Source of the DNA: Chloroflexota bacterium
GTDB taxonomy: Bacteria > Chloroflexota > Anaerolineae > Anaerolineales > Villigracilaceae
Assembly: GCA_016865985.1 (NCBI GenBank)
Contig: VGNO01000006.1
Location: forward strand, 1 to 37,342
Direction of reading: 5' to 3'
Length of the DNA stretch: 37,342 nucleotides
Shown here: in pieces, positions 1 to 7,465 of the stretch
Position numbering within the stretch: the stretch's first letter is position 1
Layout: each line of letters begins with the position of its first letter
Translations under genes and position numbers: made by a program
The notes under the pieces: model-generated
Told to the model about the DNA's origin: nothing
Database searches by the model: none
Seen by the model: only the letters and a program-made list of their open reading frames with translations

Positions 1-136
1 TTCTACACAGGAAATATAGCCTGTTTTGATGATAAGAGACGCTGTTTCAGAATTTCGCCCCGCTATCGGACAGCCCCCTGCGCGAAGCGCTTAGTTCAAC
101 TGCTTATAGACGGCGCAGGGAAAACCCGCTGAAATC

Positions 137-155
137 ATTATAGCATCCCTGTCAA
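137..155 (-). promoter_or_regulatory. Promoter-like element in repeat module copy B
   Basis: Reading the minus strand, a perfect TATAAT (137-142) is preceded by TGC, giving an extended -10 of the form TGnTATAAT. TTGACA lies only 7 bp upstream (150-155), too close to act as the -35 of the same promoter. The arrangement is the same in copy A near 729-747. It sits just downstream of a terminator and would transcribe leftward, off the window edge. Promoter function is inferred. Confidence 0.5.
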
Positions 156-164
156 GCGTCCCAT

Positions 165-194
165 AAAAAAACCGGCCTTCTTGCATGGCCGGTT
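165..194 (-). terminator. Rho-independent terminator after the 137-aa gene
   Basis: The inverted repeat AACCGGCC / GGCCGGTT is separated by a 9-nt loop. Read on the minus strand it is followed by a run of seven T, a textbook intrinsic terminator 26 nt beyond the stop of the 220-633 gene. It belongs to a module that is repeated near 762-786. Confidence 0.85.
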
Positions 195-219
195 TGGTTT
201 AGTTCACCCCATTTTCCCT

Positions 220-633
220 TTACTCCTTAGCACTGCGGTTAATCGATGGCCCGCCTGCATTGTTATCCGGCAGATTTTTTCGATAGAGGCAACTGTTTGT
301 ACCAGACGGAATCCTTTCGGCTTCTCCCATTTCAACAAGAATTCCACCTACAATTGAATATCGGCATTGTCCGTCACGATACTCTTTTGAATAACGATTC
401 TGGTAGTATGTTGAGTCAAAAATCTTACCACAAGTTATTATATCGTAGGCATATTTGATCATCTCATAGGTAACCGATTTAGCGTTGTCTGTCTTGACGC
501 CTGTCCTTATTGAAATCTCATTGCCGTTATTGGCGATTATTGACCGCCTATCATTGCCGCGACATTTAAGAATACCTCGATGGCCTGGTTGAATCTCCGA
601 CCGAATTCTTTTCTCCAATTGTTGCCAAGTCAT
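220..633 (-). CDS. Uncharacterised 137-aa protein
   Basis: I do not recognise a named family. The protein is basic, soluble and has no signal peptide or membrane segment. The middle (about residues 35-110) looks like a folded core, with a YEMIKYAYDII helix and a CRYSIVGGILVEMG segment. Tyrosine is frequent, and the composition is more AT-rich than the rest of the window. The start is well supported: AAGGAG lies about 8 nt upstream of the ATG. A terminator follows the stop, and an extended -10 promoter about 95 nt upstream belongs to the duplicated intergenic module, so this is a monocistronic gene in a probable accessory region. The reading frame is clearly coding on RBS and terminator evidence. 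Function unknown. Confidence 0.7.
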   Translation of the reverse strand: MTWQQLEKRIRSEIQPGHRGILKCRGNDRRSIIANNGNEISIRTGVKTDNAKSVTYEMIKYAYDIITCGKIFDSTYYQNRYSKEYRDGQCRYSIVGGILVEMGEAERIPSGTNSCLYRKNLPDNNAGGPSINRSAKE

Positions 634-728
634 AGAGTTCTCCTTATCTTTTTAGTGGGTAGGTTAACACGCGTTGATGCAGATCACATAATAGATTATG
701 GACAGCGCAGGTTCGAACCACTGAAATC

Positions 729-747
729 ATTATAGCATCCGTGTCAA
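729..747 (-). promoter_or_regulatory. Extended -10 promoter for the 137-aa gene (module copy A)
   Basis: On the minus strand TGC-TATAAT occupies 729-737, and TTGACA (742-747) again lies 7 bp upstream. It is placed between a terminator (762-786) and the 220-633 gene, giving a predicted 5' UTR of about 90 nt. The identical arrangement in copy B supports function, but the transcription start is inferred. Confidence 0.55.
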
Positions 748-760
748 GCGCCTCATAAAA

Positions 761-786
761 AAATTGGCCTTCTCGCATGGCCGGTT
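761..786 (-). terminator. Rho-independent terminator after the GNAT gene
   Basis: On the minus strand AACCGGCC pairs with GGCCAATT (two G-U pairs) around a 9-nt loop and is followed by a seven-T run. It is homologous to the 165-194 terminator and lies about 95 nt downstream of the GNAT stop codon. Confidence 0.75.
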
Positions 787-881
787 GGTGTAAATTCACT
801 CTCTCTTCTTGTCCTCCCTCGCGCAGCTCCCCCTTGGGGTTGACACTGCGGTTAATCGGTGGGGGGCAATGCTCTTGCCTT

Positions 882-1358
882 TCATTCTCTTTCTGGATAG
901 CCCACCTTCTTGAAGGGCCACTCCTTTTCAATCCATTCCTTCACTGCTCTGAACAAAACTGGATCAAGTCCCTTTTCGCACTCGCTTTCTCTTACCCACA
1001 TTCGAATCCGCGCGTCAATATCCTCTTCATTTGCGGGATTGATATACACACAGCCCAATACCCTGCTCTCGTCTGGCGATACTACCGTATAAGCAAATGC
1101 TTCTCGAGCGAGAAATTCTTTCTGGTGTTGTTCCAGATCTGCCAGATTTTCTTCTATCGTGAAGCCAATTCTTGGCCAGGAGTATCCCAATGATAAAAAT
1201 CGCTGTTGTGTTTCCATTACCGCTTCGTAATCCTTTTCCACATCATTGACAGACAACATCCTAAGACGGAATTGCTCTGTTTCTAAAATTGGAGGAATCG
1301 CGAAGTCTTCAGGCACGAATTGTTTCTTATCCACTTTTCTGTCCTTTTCAATCCGCAT
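882..1358 (-). CDS. GNAT-family N-acetyltransferase (probable)
   Basis: The 158-residue protein has a GNAT-like layout: an N-terminal strand/helix pair (FRLRMLSVNDVEKDYEAVM, about 31-49), a central VLGCVYI strand (about 100-106) and a C-terminal WVRESE...WIEKEWPF segment. Such proteins use acetyl-CoA to acetylate small molecules or protein N-termini; the substrate here is unknown. The P-loop-like acetyl-CoA motif is not obvious, so the assignment rests on overall resemblance. Two starts are possible. The track ATG at 1358 has little Shine-Dalgarno. GTG at 1334 (codon 9) is preceded by AAAAGGA at ideal spacing and may be the true start. A homologue of the module terminator follows the gene, and it stands alone in the lower-GC accessory stretch. 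Confidence 0.65.
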   Translation of the reverse strand: MRIEKDRKVDKKQFVPEDFAIPPILETEQFRLRMLSVNDVEKDYEAVMETQQRFLSLGYSWPRIGFTIEENLADLEQHQKEFLAREAFAYTVVSPDESRVLGCVYINPANEEDIDARIRMWVRESECEKGLDPVLFRAVKEWIEKEWPFKKVGYPERE

Positions 1359-1462
1359 TCCGAATAGCGGTTCTATTTTGCCACTTTATGCCAGGCTTCA
1401 GCGGCGCAGAGCGCGGATCCGGCATTTAACTGTCAAACGCCGGGACAAGGAAACGCCATCGA

Positions 1463-1612
1463 TCACTTTTTCCTTGATGCATCATCGAGTCCGAAGAAGG
1501 CGAAGAAGCCGAACAGGCCGTACAAACCGTAGAGACCTTCTATTCCTTAAATGGTTCCCATGAAGCCGAGCAAGCCCAGGAAACCGAGATACCCCAGCCA
1601 TCTTTTCTTAAA
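1463..1612 (-). pseudogene. Broken small LGxLG / FGFF hydrophobic protein gene
   Basis: One minus-strand frame reads KKRWLGYLGFLGLLGFMG, a stop (TAA at 1547-1549), then EGLYGLYGLFGFFAFFGLDD and a final TGA. This resembles the short DUF3796-like membrane proteins built from LGxLG and FFGFF repeats. A strong AAGGAGG sits at 1621-1627, but the codon at the expected start distance is TTT rather than ATG or TTG. The gene therefore appears to have lost its start and gained an in-frame stop, since the frame is the same on both sides of the TAA. It lies right after the LOG gene. A sequencing error or an unrecognised start cannot be excluded. Confidence 0.45.
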
Positions 1613-1645
1613 GGTAACATCCTCCTTTTTTTCTCATCATCTCCC

Positions 1646-2227
1646 CTACCCCTGCCGCATCCACCGCTTGACCGCCGCGTGCGGGTGTTCGTGCTTCTCC
1701 ATCGCCTCCAGCAGTCCCTGCGGGTCTTCATCCACCAGCAGCCCCTGGCGGTGTTCGGGGAAGAGGAACTTCTCCCGGGCGGCGCGGTCGAGCATCGCCA
1801 GCAGGGGGTCGTAATAGCCGTCCACATTCAGGATGCCGACCGGCTTGGCGTGCTCGCCGATCTGCCCCCAGGTGAGGGTCTCGAACAATTCATCCAGGGT
1901 GCCGAAGCCGCCGGGCAGGGCGATGTAGCCCTCGGCCAGTTCGTACATGCGCGCCTTGCGCTGGTGGATGGTGGCGGTCACTTCCAGGCGGGTTAGGCCG
2001 GGGTGCGCCAGGGCCGGGGTGTTCATATTCTCGACGATCACACCCAGCGCCTGCCCGCCGTTCTCCAGCGCGGCATCGGCCAGGGCGCCCATCAGCCCGG
2101 TGCGCCCGCCGCCGTAGACCAGCGCCCGCCCGCTGTGGGCCAGGGCGGCGCCCACCCGCCGCGCCGCCGCCAGGAAGGGCGGCGAAACGCCGTCGGCCGA
2201 CCCGCAGTAGACACAGACCGATCGCAT
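1646..2227 (-). CDS. LOG-family (TIGR00730) nucleoside 5'-monophosphate phosphoribohydrolase
   Basis: This cytosolic enzyme family cleaves the N-glycosidic bond of cytokinin riboside 5'-monophosphates or other NMPs, releasing base and ribose 5-phosphate. The hallmarks are present: an N-terminal Rossmann segment with VYCGS (6-10), GGGRTGLMG (39-47), and the active-site PGGFGTLDE (105-113), matching PGGxGTxxE. The length of 193 aa is normal for the family. It is the last gene of a polA-TPR-LOG run, with a 15-nt gap to the TPR gene. Its physiological substrate in this bacterium is unknown; many bacterial members are still annotated as lysine-decarboxylase-like by historical error. Confidence 0.92.
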   Translation of the reverse strand: MRSVCVYCGSADGVSPPFLAAARRVGAALAHSGRALVYGGGRTGLMGALADAALENGGQALGVIVENMNTPALAHPGLTRLEVTATIHQRKARMYELAEGYIALPGGFGTLDELFETLTWGQIGEHAKPVGILNVDGYYDPLLAMLDRAAREKFLFPEHRQGLLVDEDPQGLLEAMEKHEHPHAAVKRWMRQG

Positions 2228-2242
2228 CCGGTCCCGCCCGGC

Positions 2243-4561
2243 TCAGGCTCCGCCCTGCAGGTTGGCCAGCAGGTTGCGGTAGGAATCGATTTTGGCCGGG
2301 CCCAGGCCGATGATCAATTCCACCGTGCGGATGGCGCCCCCCCGGTCGCCGCCGTCGAGCAGGAGTTCGGCCAGGGCGTCCAGTTGGGCGACGGCCTCCT
2401 CCGTCCGCCCGGCCAGGCGGTATTCCTCGGCCAGATAGGTGCGCAGGGTGTCCTGGTTGGGGGCTTCGCCGGCCAGGTTCTCGAGGAAGGGGATGGCCTC
2501 CGCCCGCCGCCCGGCGCTCTCGAGGTAGGCGGTGTAATTCTCGATCTCGGCTGCCGCCTGCCCCTTCTGTCCCAGGCGCAGGTTGATATCGACCAGGTTC
2601 CTGCGGGTCGGCTGTTCGTCCGGCTGGAGGGTGCGGATCTGCTCGTAGACCCGCAGCGCCTGTTTCCAGTCCAGCCGCTGCATGTCGATGTCGGCCATGC
2701 GGCGCAGGATGCGGACACTCCATTCGCGGTTGGCGCTCGATTGCTGGGCGGTGCGCAGGGCGATGGTGTAGGTCTTGCGCGCCATGTCCAGTTCGGCCAG
2801 GCGGCAGTAGATGTCCGCCAGGTCGATGTATTCGTTCAAGGCTTCGTCCAGCTGGCCGCGGGCGCTCAACTGCTCGATCAGCCGGGTGCGGGTCGGCAGG
2901 TCCATCGGCGCCAGTTGGATGATGCGCTTGAGGGTATTGGCGGCCTGGACGGATTCGCCCCGCACGTTGTAGGCCTGCGCCACGACGCTGAACTTGGCGA
3001 TGGCGTCCTGGGTGCGGCCTTCCCGGATGAGGATGTCGCCGATCAGGGCGTGCAGGGGCAGGTAGGTGGGGGCATAACGCAGGGCGGTGAAGGCTTCGTC
3101 CATGGCCGAGCGCAACCGCCCGGCGCGCGCCAGTTCGTGGACGCTGTGGATGGCGCCGATCACCTGGCTGCTCTGGGCGTGCGCCAGCATTTCGGCCAGC
3201 GGGGTGGGCGGGGCGCCGTCCGCCGCCTTCGGCAACTGGCTGCGGGCCTGCGAGACCTTGCTGCGCCAATCCGGCTGGAGCAGCAGGTCGCTCACGTTCT
3301 GGCACAGGCGTTCCATGGCCTCGGTGTCGGTCTCGGCAGACTGGGCTTCGACCAGCGGTTCGTACAACTGGCGCAGGCTGTCGGCCTGGTCGGCGGGGAC
3401 GACGGCCGCGTCGGCGCACTTGAGCGCCTCCATGTATTCGACCACGGCCTCCTTCAAGCGTCCCATCTGGAGGTAGACGCCGCCCATTACCAGCCGGGCG
3501 CCGAGGGCGTAATCCTGGTGTTTGACGGAGCGCTGCAGGTTGCGCAGGGCGCTCTCGAGGCGGTTGGCTTTGAAGCGCAGCAGCCCCAGGTCGAAGTAGG
3601 CAGCCGGTTCCTTGAAACCGGCTTCGATGGCTTTCTCCAGTTCCTCGGCGGCCTGGGCCTCCTGGCCGTTGGTCTGTTCGTCGATGGCCTGGCTGAGGTG
3701 GAGCAGGATGCGGGTGCGGTCGTTCTTCTGCAGGGACAATTGGCCGGTGGCGCCGCGCATGATGGCCTGCATCCCGCGCCGCGCCGCGGCCGGGCTGCCG
3801 TCGTCGGAATACTCGAACAGGACTTCCGCCAGGCGGGTGAGCGCCTTCTGGCGCGCCTCCGAGACCGGGTCCAACAGGCGTTCGGCCGGCTGGGTCTTCC
3901 CCATTTCCTTGACCTGTGACATGCGCAGCGGCCCGGTGCCGCCCTTGGAACGCGCCGGGACCGGCAGCAACTGCCCGCTCTTGAGCAGGGATTGCGCCTG
4001 GCGCGCTTCGGCGCTGGCGGGCATCAGGCGCAGGGCGCGTCCCACCATTTCGGCGCACTTATCGGCCTGTCCGGCGCGCTGCAACAGGCTGGCGATCGCC
4101 AGGTATTCGGTCACCGCCTGCTGGGTGTGGCCGAGTTTCTCGTGCACCATGGCCAGGTTGTTATGGGCAGGGATGTGGCCCGAGTCCAACTGCGTCACCC
4201 GCAACCAGTTCTCGATGGCCTTGTCGGCTTCCTGGGTGCGGATATAGAGGTCGGCGGCCTGCATGGCGGCCTGCACCGCCCCCTTCAGGTCCCCCAGGCG
4301 CTCGGAAAGCTGGGCGATTTTTTCGAGCGGGATCGGGTCGACGGGCGAGACCTGCGCCGCCCGGCGATAGGATTGCAGCGCCTCGTCGTAACGTTGCAAC
4401 TGGAAGAGCGCCAGTCCCAGGTTGGATAGCGCCTTCGGCTGGTCGGGGATCTCCTCCAACGCCTGCCGGTAGGACCGGGCGGCGCGCTCCCAGTCCTGGT
4501 CCCAGGCCGCCGAATGGCCGGCGCTCATGGCTTGCAGGAATACTTCTTCACGTCCGGGCAT
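2243..4561 (-). CDS. TPR-repeat protein
   Basis: The 772-aa protein is soluble, without signal peptide or TM segment, and made largely of tetratricopeptide repeats. Clear repeat helices are seen at about 15-190 (for example AWDQDWERAARSYRQALEE and ALSNLGLALFQLQRYDEALQ), again around 300-400 (AYFDLGLLRFKANRLESAL) and in a long C-terminal array from about 480 to the end. A linker rich in Pro, Gly and charge near 195-240 separates the first two blocks. TPR arrays are protein-interaction scaffolds; the partner is not evident. It sits 9 nt after polA and 15 nt before the LOG gene, so it is probably cotranscribed with both. The opposite-strand ORF at 2003-3919 is a shadow caused by high GC. Confidence 0.88.
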   Translation of the reverse strand: MPGREEVFLQAMSAGHSAAWDQDWERAARSYRQALEEIPDQPKALSNLGLALFQLQRYDEALQSYRRAAQVSPVDPIPLEKIAQLSERLGDLKGAVQAAMQAADLYIRTQEADKAIENWLRVTQLDSGHIPAHNNLAMVHEKLGHTQQAVTEYLAIASLLQRAGQADKCAEMVGRALRLMPASAEARQAQSLLKSGQLLPVPARSKGGTGPLRMSQVKEMGKTQPAERLLDPVSEARQKALTRLAEVLFEYSDDGSPAAARRGMQAIMRGATGQLSLQKNDRTRILLHLSQAIDEQTNGQEAQAAEELEKAIEAGFKEPAAYFDLGLLRFKANRLESALRNLQRSVKHQDYALGARLVMGGVYLQMGRLKEAVVEYMEALKCADAAVVPADQADSLRQLYEPLVEAQSAETDTEAMERLCQNVSDLLLQPDWRSKVSQARSQLPKAADGAPPTPLAEMLAHAQSSQVIGAIHSVHELARAGRLRSAMDEAFTALRYAPTYLPLHALIGDILIREGRTQDAIAKFSVVAQAYNVRGESVQAANTLKRIIQLAPMDLPTRTRLIEQLSARGQLDEALNEYIDLADIYCRLAELDMARKTYTIALRTAQQSSANREWSVRILRRMADIDMQRLDWKQALRVYEQIRTLQPDEQPTRRNLVDINLRLGQKGQAAAEIENYTAYLESAGRRAEAIPFLENLAGEAPNQDTLRTYLAEEYRLAGRTEEAVAQLDALAELLLDGGDRGGAIRTVELIIGLGPAKIDSYRNLLANLQGGA

Positions 4562-4570
4562 GGGTGTATT

Positions 4571-7363
4571 TTACCCGACAACCTGCATCTCGCCCCAGTT
4601 CAGGCCGGCGCGGGCTTCGGTCTCGAGCGGGATGTCCAGCCGGTAGGCGGAGGCCATCACTTCCTTGACGAGCCGCACGGTGGCTTCCAGTTCGCGGCGC
4701 GGGCACTCCAGCACCAGTTCATCGTGCACCTGCAGCAGCATCCGGCCTTCCAGTTTCGCAGTCTCGAGCGCCGGCGGGATCTTCAACATGGCGATCTTCA
4801 TGATGTCCGCCGCCGTGCCCTGGATCGGGGCGTTGATGGCCTCGCGTTCCTCACGGTTCTTCAGGTTGCGGTTCATCTGTCCCATCAGGGCCGGGAAGTA
4901 GCGGCGGCGGCCCAACAGCGTCTCCACGTACCCCAGTTCGGCGGCGGACCTGCGGATGCCGTCGAGGTATTTCTTGATGCCCGGGAATTCGCGGAAGTAT
5001 TCCCGCACGAAGTCCTCGGCCTCGGCCAGCGTCAACTCGGTGGTACGCGTCAGCCCGAAAGCCGACATGCCGTAGATCAGGCCGAAGTTGATGGCCTTGG
5101 CGTGGCGGCGCTGGTCCTTGTCCACCTGGGCAAGCGGGATATTGTAGATGGCGGCGGCGGTGGTGGCGTGGATGTCCTGCCCGGCGCGGAAGGCGGCCAG
5201 CATCCCGGCGTCCTGCGCCATGTGCGCCACGATGCGCAGTTCGATCTGCGAATAATCGACCGAGAGCAGGACGTTCCCGTCCCCGGCGATGAAGCCGTTG
5301 CGGACGCGGCGTCCCAGGTCGCTGCGGATGGGGATGTTTTGCAAATTCGGGTTGTTGGACGAGAGCCGCCCCGTCACCGCCCCGATCTGGCTGTAGGAGG
5401 TGTGCACGCGCCCGGTCTTTTCGTCCACGGCCAGCGGCAGGGCATCCACGTAGGTGGATTTCAATTTCGAGAGTTCGCGCTGTTCCAGCACCATGTCCAC
5501 CACCGGGTGCTGCCCGCTCAGGGCTTCGAGCACTTCGGCATTGGTGGAGTAGAAACCGCTGGCGGTCTTCCAGGAGGCATCGGGTTTGAGGCCGATCCTG
5601 TTGAAGAGCACATCCGACAGTTGCTGGGTGGAATTGATGTTGAACTCCCGCCCGACTGCGGCGTAGACATCCCTTTCGATCCCAGCCAGGCGCGCCGCCA
5701 ACTCGACCGACATCTTTTGGAAAAACGGCAGGTCGAGCAGCACGCCGGTCATTTCCATCTCCGCCAGAACCGGCGTGAGCGGCATGTCAATCTCGTCCAT
5801 TATTTTTTCACCGCTCACGCGTTTAACTTCCGCCTGCATGATGGGCAGGAGCCGCAGCGTGGACTCGGCGTCGGCCGCGGCGTAGGGCGCGACCCGATCG
5901 ACCGCCACGTCCGCCATGCTGACCTGTTTCCTGCCCTTGCCGATCAGGTCCTCGATGTGGGTCATCTCCGCCCCGAGGCGGGTGAAGGCCAGGTTCTTGA
6001 GTCCCATGTTGCGCGATGACGGGTCGACGACGAACTCGGCCAGCATCGTATCGAAGGTGATCGGTTCCACCCGCAGGCCGTGCTTCGCCAACACGATGAA
6101 ATCATATTTGGCGTTGTGCGCCACTTTGCCAATCTTCGGATTCGTCATCGACGGGCGCAGGGCCGCGAGCGCCTCCGCCAGCGGCAGGTTCTGCCCGATG
6201 CGGTGCCCGACCGGGATGTAGATGCCCTCGCCTTCCTGCACTGCCAGCGAAATGCCGACCAGGTCCGCTTTCATCTCCTCGGTGGAGGTGGTCTCGGTGT
6301 CGAAGGCGACCACCCTGGCAGCCTTCAATTCGGCGGCCAGCGCCGCCAGTTTTTCACCGGTATCGACGATGCGGACGGCGATGGACGATTCGACCAGCGG
6401 CGCGGGGACATTGGAGGCGGGTGTCTCGAACAGCGACAACTGCCCGCTGCGCTCCCGCCCCCGGGCCGGGGCGGCGGCCGGCGCCCCGGTCAACGCCTCG
6501 ACCTTGCCTACCAGCGAGCGGAACTCCAGTTCGTTCAGCAGGGCGGTCACGCTGGCCGGGTCGAAGTCGCGGGCGCGCGCCCGTTCCAGGTCCATTTGGA
6601 GCGGCAGGTCGGTGCGGATGGTGGCCAGGTCGCGGCTGAGGTAGGCGGATGCGCGTCCCGCCTCCAGTTTCACCCGCCAGCGGTTTTCCACCTCCTCCAG
6701 GTGGGCATAGACTTCATCCAGCGTGCGGTATTTGCCCAGCAGGCCGAGGGCGGTCTTTTCACCCACGCCCGGCACGCCGGGGATGTTGTCGGACGGGTCG
6801 CCGACGATGGCTTTGTAGTCCACCACCTGTTCCGGGCGGACGCCGAACTTGCTGGCCTGCACATCCTCGGGCGTGACGTAGGTGCGGTCGTCGCCCGCCA
6901 CGTAGACCGCCGTGCGTTCGTCCACCAGTTGCAACAGGTCGCGGTCGCCGGTGACGATCCTGACCCCCAGCCCCTGCCGCCCGGCCTGGCGAGCCACAGT
7001 GCCGAGCACGTCATCGGCCTCGTAACCTTCCATTTCCAGGCGCGGGATGTTGAAGGCGTCCACCAGTTGCCGGATGCGCTCGATCTGCAGGCGCAGGTCG
7101 TCGGGCATCTTTTCGCGGGTGGCCTTGTAGGCAGGGTAGAGTTGGTCGCGGAAGGTCTTGCCGGTGTCGAAGGCTACCGCCAGGTACTCGGGCTTGTCCT
7201 GCTCGAGGATGCGCACGAGTTCCCGGGCAAAACCATACGTGCCAGCGGTCGGTTCGCCCTTCGAAGTCTGCCAGCGCTGGCTGCCTGCGCCGCCGGAGGT
7301 CAGGGCGAAGTACATGCGGTAGGCCAGGGCGTGGCCGTCGATCAGGTAGAGGATGGGGGGCAT
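4571..7363 (-). CDS. polA: DNA polymerase I
   Basis: The 930-aa protein is full length with three domains. Residues about 1-290 are the 5'-3' flap exonuclease (YLIDGHALAYR, GYEADDVLG, TGDRDLLQL, GDPSDNIPGVPGVGEKTA). About 330-515 are the 3'-5' exonuclease with all three motifs apparently intact: AFDTET (Exo I), HNAKYDF (Exo II) and YAAADAEST (Exo III), so proofreading is expected, unlike Taq-type Pol I. The C-terminal half is the family A polymerase with motif A DYSQIELR, motif B RRHAKAINFGLIYG and motif C QVHDELVLE. The Phe in motif B predicts discrimination against dideoxynucleotides. It acts in Okazaki fragment processing and repair. The N-terminus MPPILYLIDGHALAYR is family-typical, and a -10-like hexamer lies 7 nt before the ATG. 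Confidence 0.97.
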   Translation of the reverse strand: MPPILYLIDGHALAYRMYFALTSGGAGSQRWQTSKGEPTAGTYGFARELVRILEQDKPEYLAVAFDTGKTFRDQLYPAYKATREKMPDDLRLQIERIRQLVDAFNIPRLEMEGYEADDVLGTVARQAGRQGLGVRIVTGDRDLLQLVDERTAVYVAGDDRTYVTPEDVQASKFGVRPEQVVDYKAIVGDPSDNIPGVPGVGEKTALGLLGKYRTLDEVYAHLEEVENRWRVKLEAGRASAYLSRDLATIRTDLPLQMDLERARARDFDPASVTALLNELEFRSLVGKVEALTGAPAAAPARGRERSGQLSLFETPASNVPAPLVESSIAVRIVDTGEKLAALAAELKAARVVAFDTETTSTEEMKADLVGISLAVQEGEGIYIPVGHRIGQNLPLAEALAALRPSMTNPKIGKVAHNAKYDFIVLAKHGLRVEPITFDTMLAEFVVDPSSRNMGLKNLAFTRLGAEMTHIEDLIGKGRKQVSMADVAVDRVAPYAAADAESTLRLLPIMQAEVKRVSGEKIMDEIDMPLTPVLAEMEMTGVLLDLPFFQKMSVELAARLAGIERDVYAAVGREFNINSTQQLSDVLFNRIGLKPDASWKTASGFYSTNAEVLEALSGQHPVVDMVLEQRELSKLKSTYVDALPLAVDEKTGRVHTSYSQIGAVTGRLSSNNPNLQNIPIRSDLGRRVRNGFIAGDGNVLLSVDYSQIELRIVAHMAQDAGMLAAFRAGQDIHATTAAAIYNIPLAQVDKDQRRHAKAINFGLIYGMSAFGLTRTTELTLAEAEDFVREYFREFPGIKKYLDGIRRSAAELGYVETLLGRRRYFPALMGQMNRNLKNREEREAINAPIQGTAADIMKIAMLKIPPALETAKLEGRMLLQVHDELVLECPRRELEATVRLVKEVMASAYRLDIPLETEARAGLNWGEMQVVG

Positions 7364-7370
7364 GGTTTCT

Positions 7371-7398
7371 AGTATGAATCTGAACGCGGAGAGCGCAA
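7371..7398 (-). promoter_or_regulatory. Candidate polA promoter (leaderless)
   Basis: Minus-strand TTGCGC (7393-7398), a 16-bp spacer and CATACT (7371-7376) lie so that transcription would begin at or next to the polA ATG (7 nt after the -10). No Shine-Dalgarno is present. Inferred from sequence only. Confidence 0.45.
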
Positions 7399-7465
7399 TC
7401 CTCGCAGCGGAACGGGGCTGGCGTGTGGCTTGCGGTCTCCGCGGTCGAATGGTCGCCAGCGGCGT

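Noticed and set aside
660-730. Possible tRNA because of GCAGGTTCGAACCA
   Set aside because: The putative T-arm flanks do not pair and no acceptor, D or anticodon arm can be drawn; the GGTTCGAACC palindrome is part of the repeat module's leader.
129-800. Integron gene cassettes with attC sites
   Set aside because: The repeats are intrinsic terminators plus promoters; core GTTRRRY/RYYYAAC pairs in attC arrangement and an integrase are not seen.
2003-3919. 638-aa plus-strand ORF opposite the TPR gene
   Set aside because: Low-complexity Gly/Arg/Gln composition typical of an antisense shadow of GC-rich coding DNA; the TPR frame explains the region.
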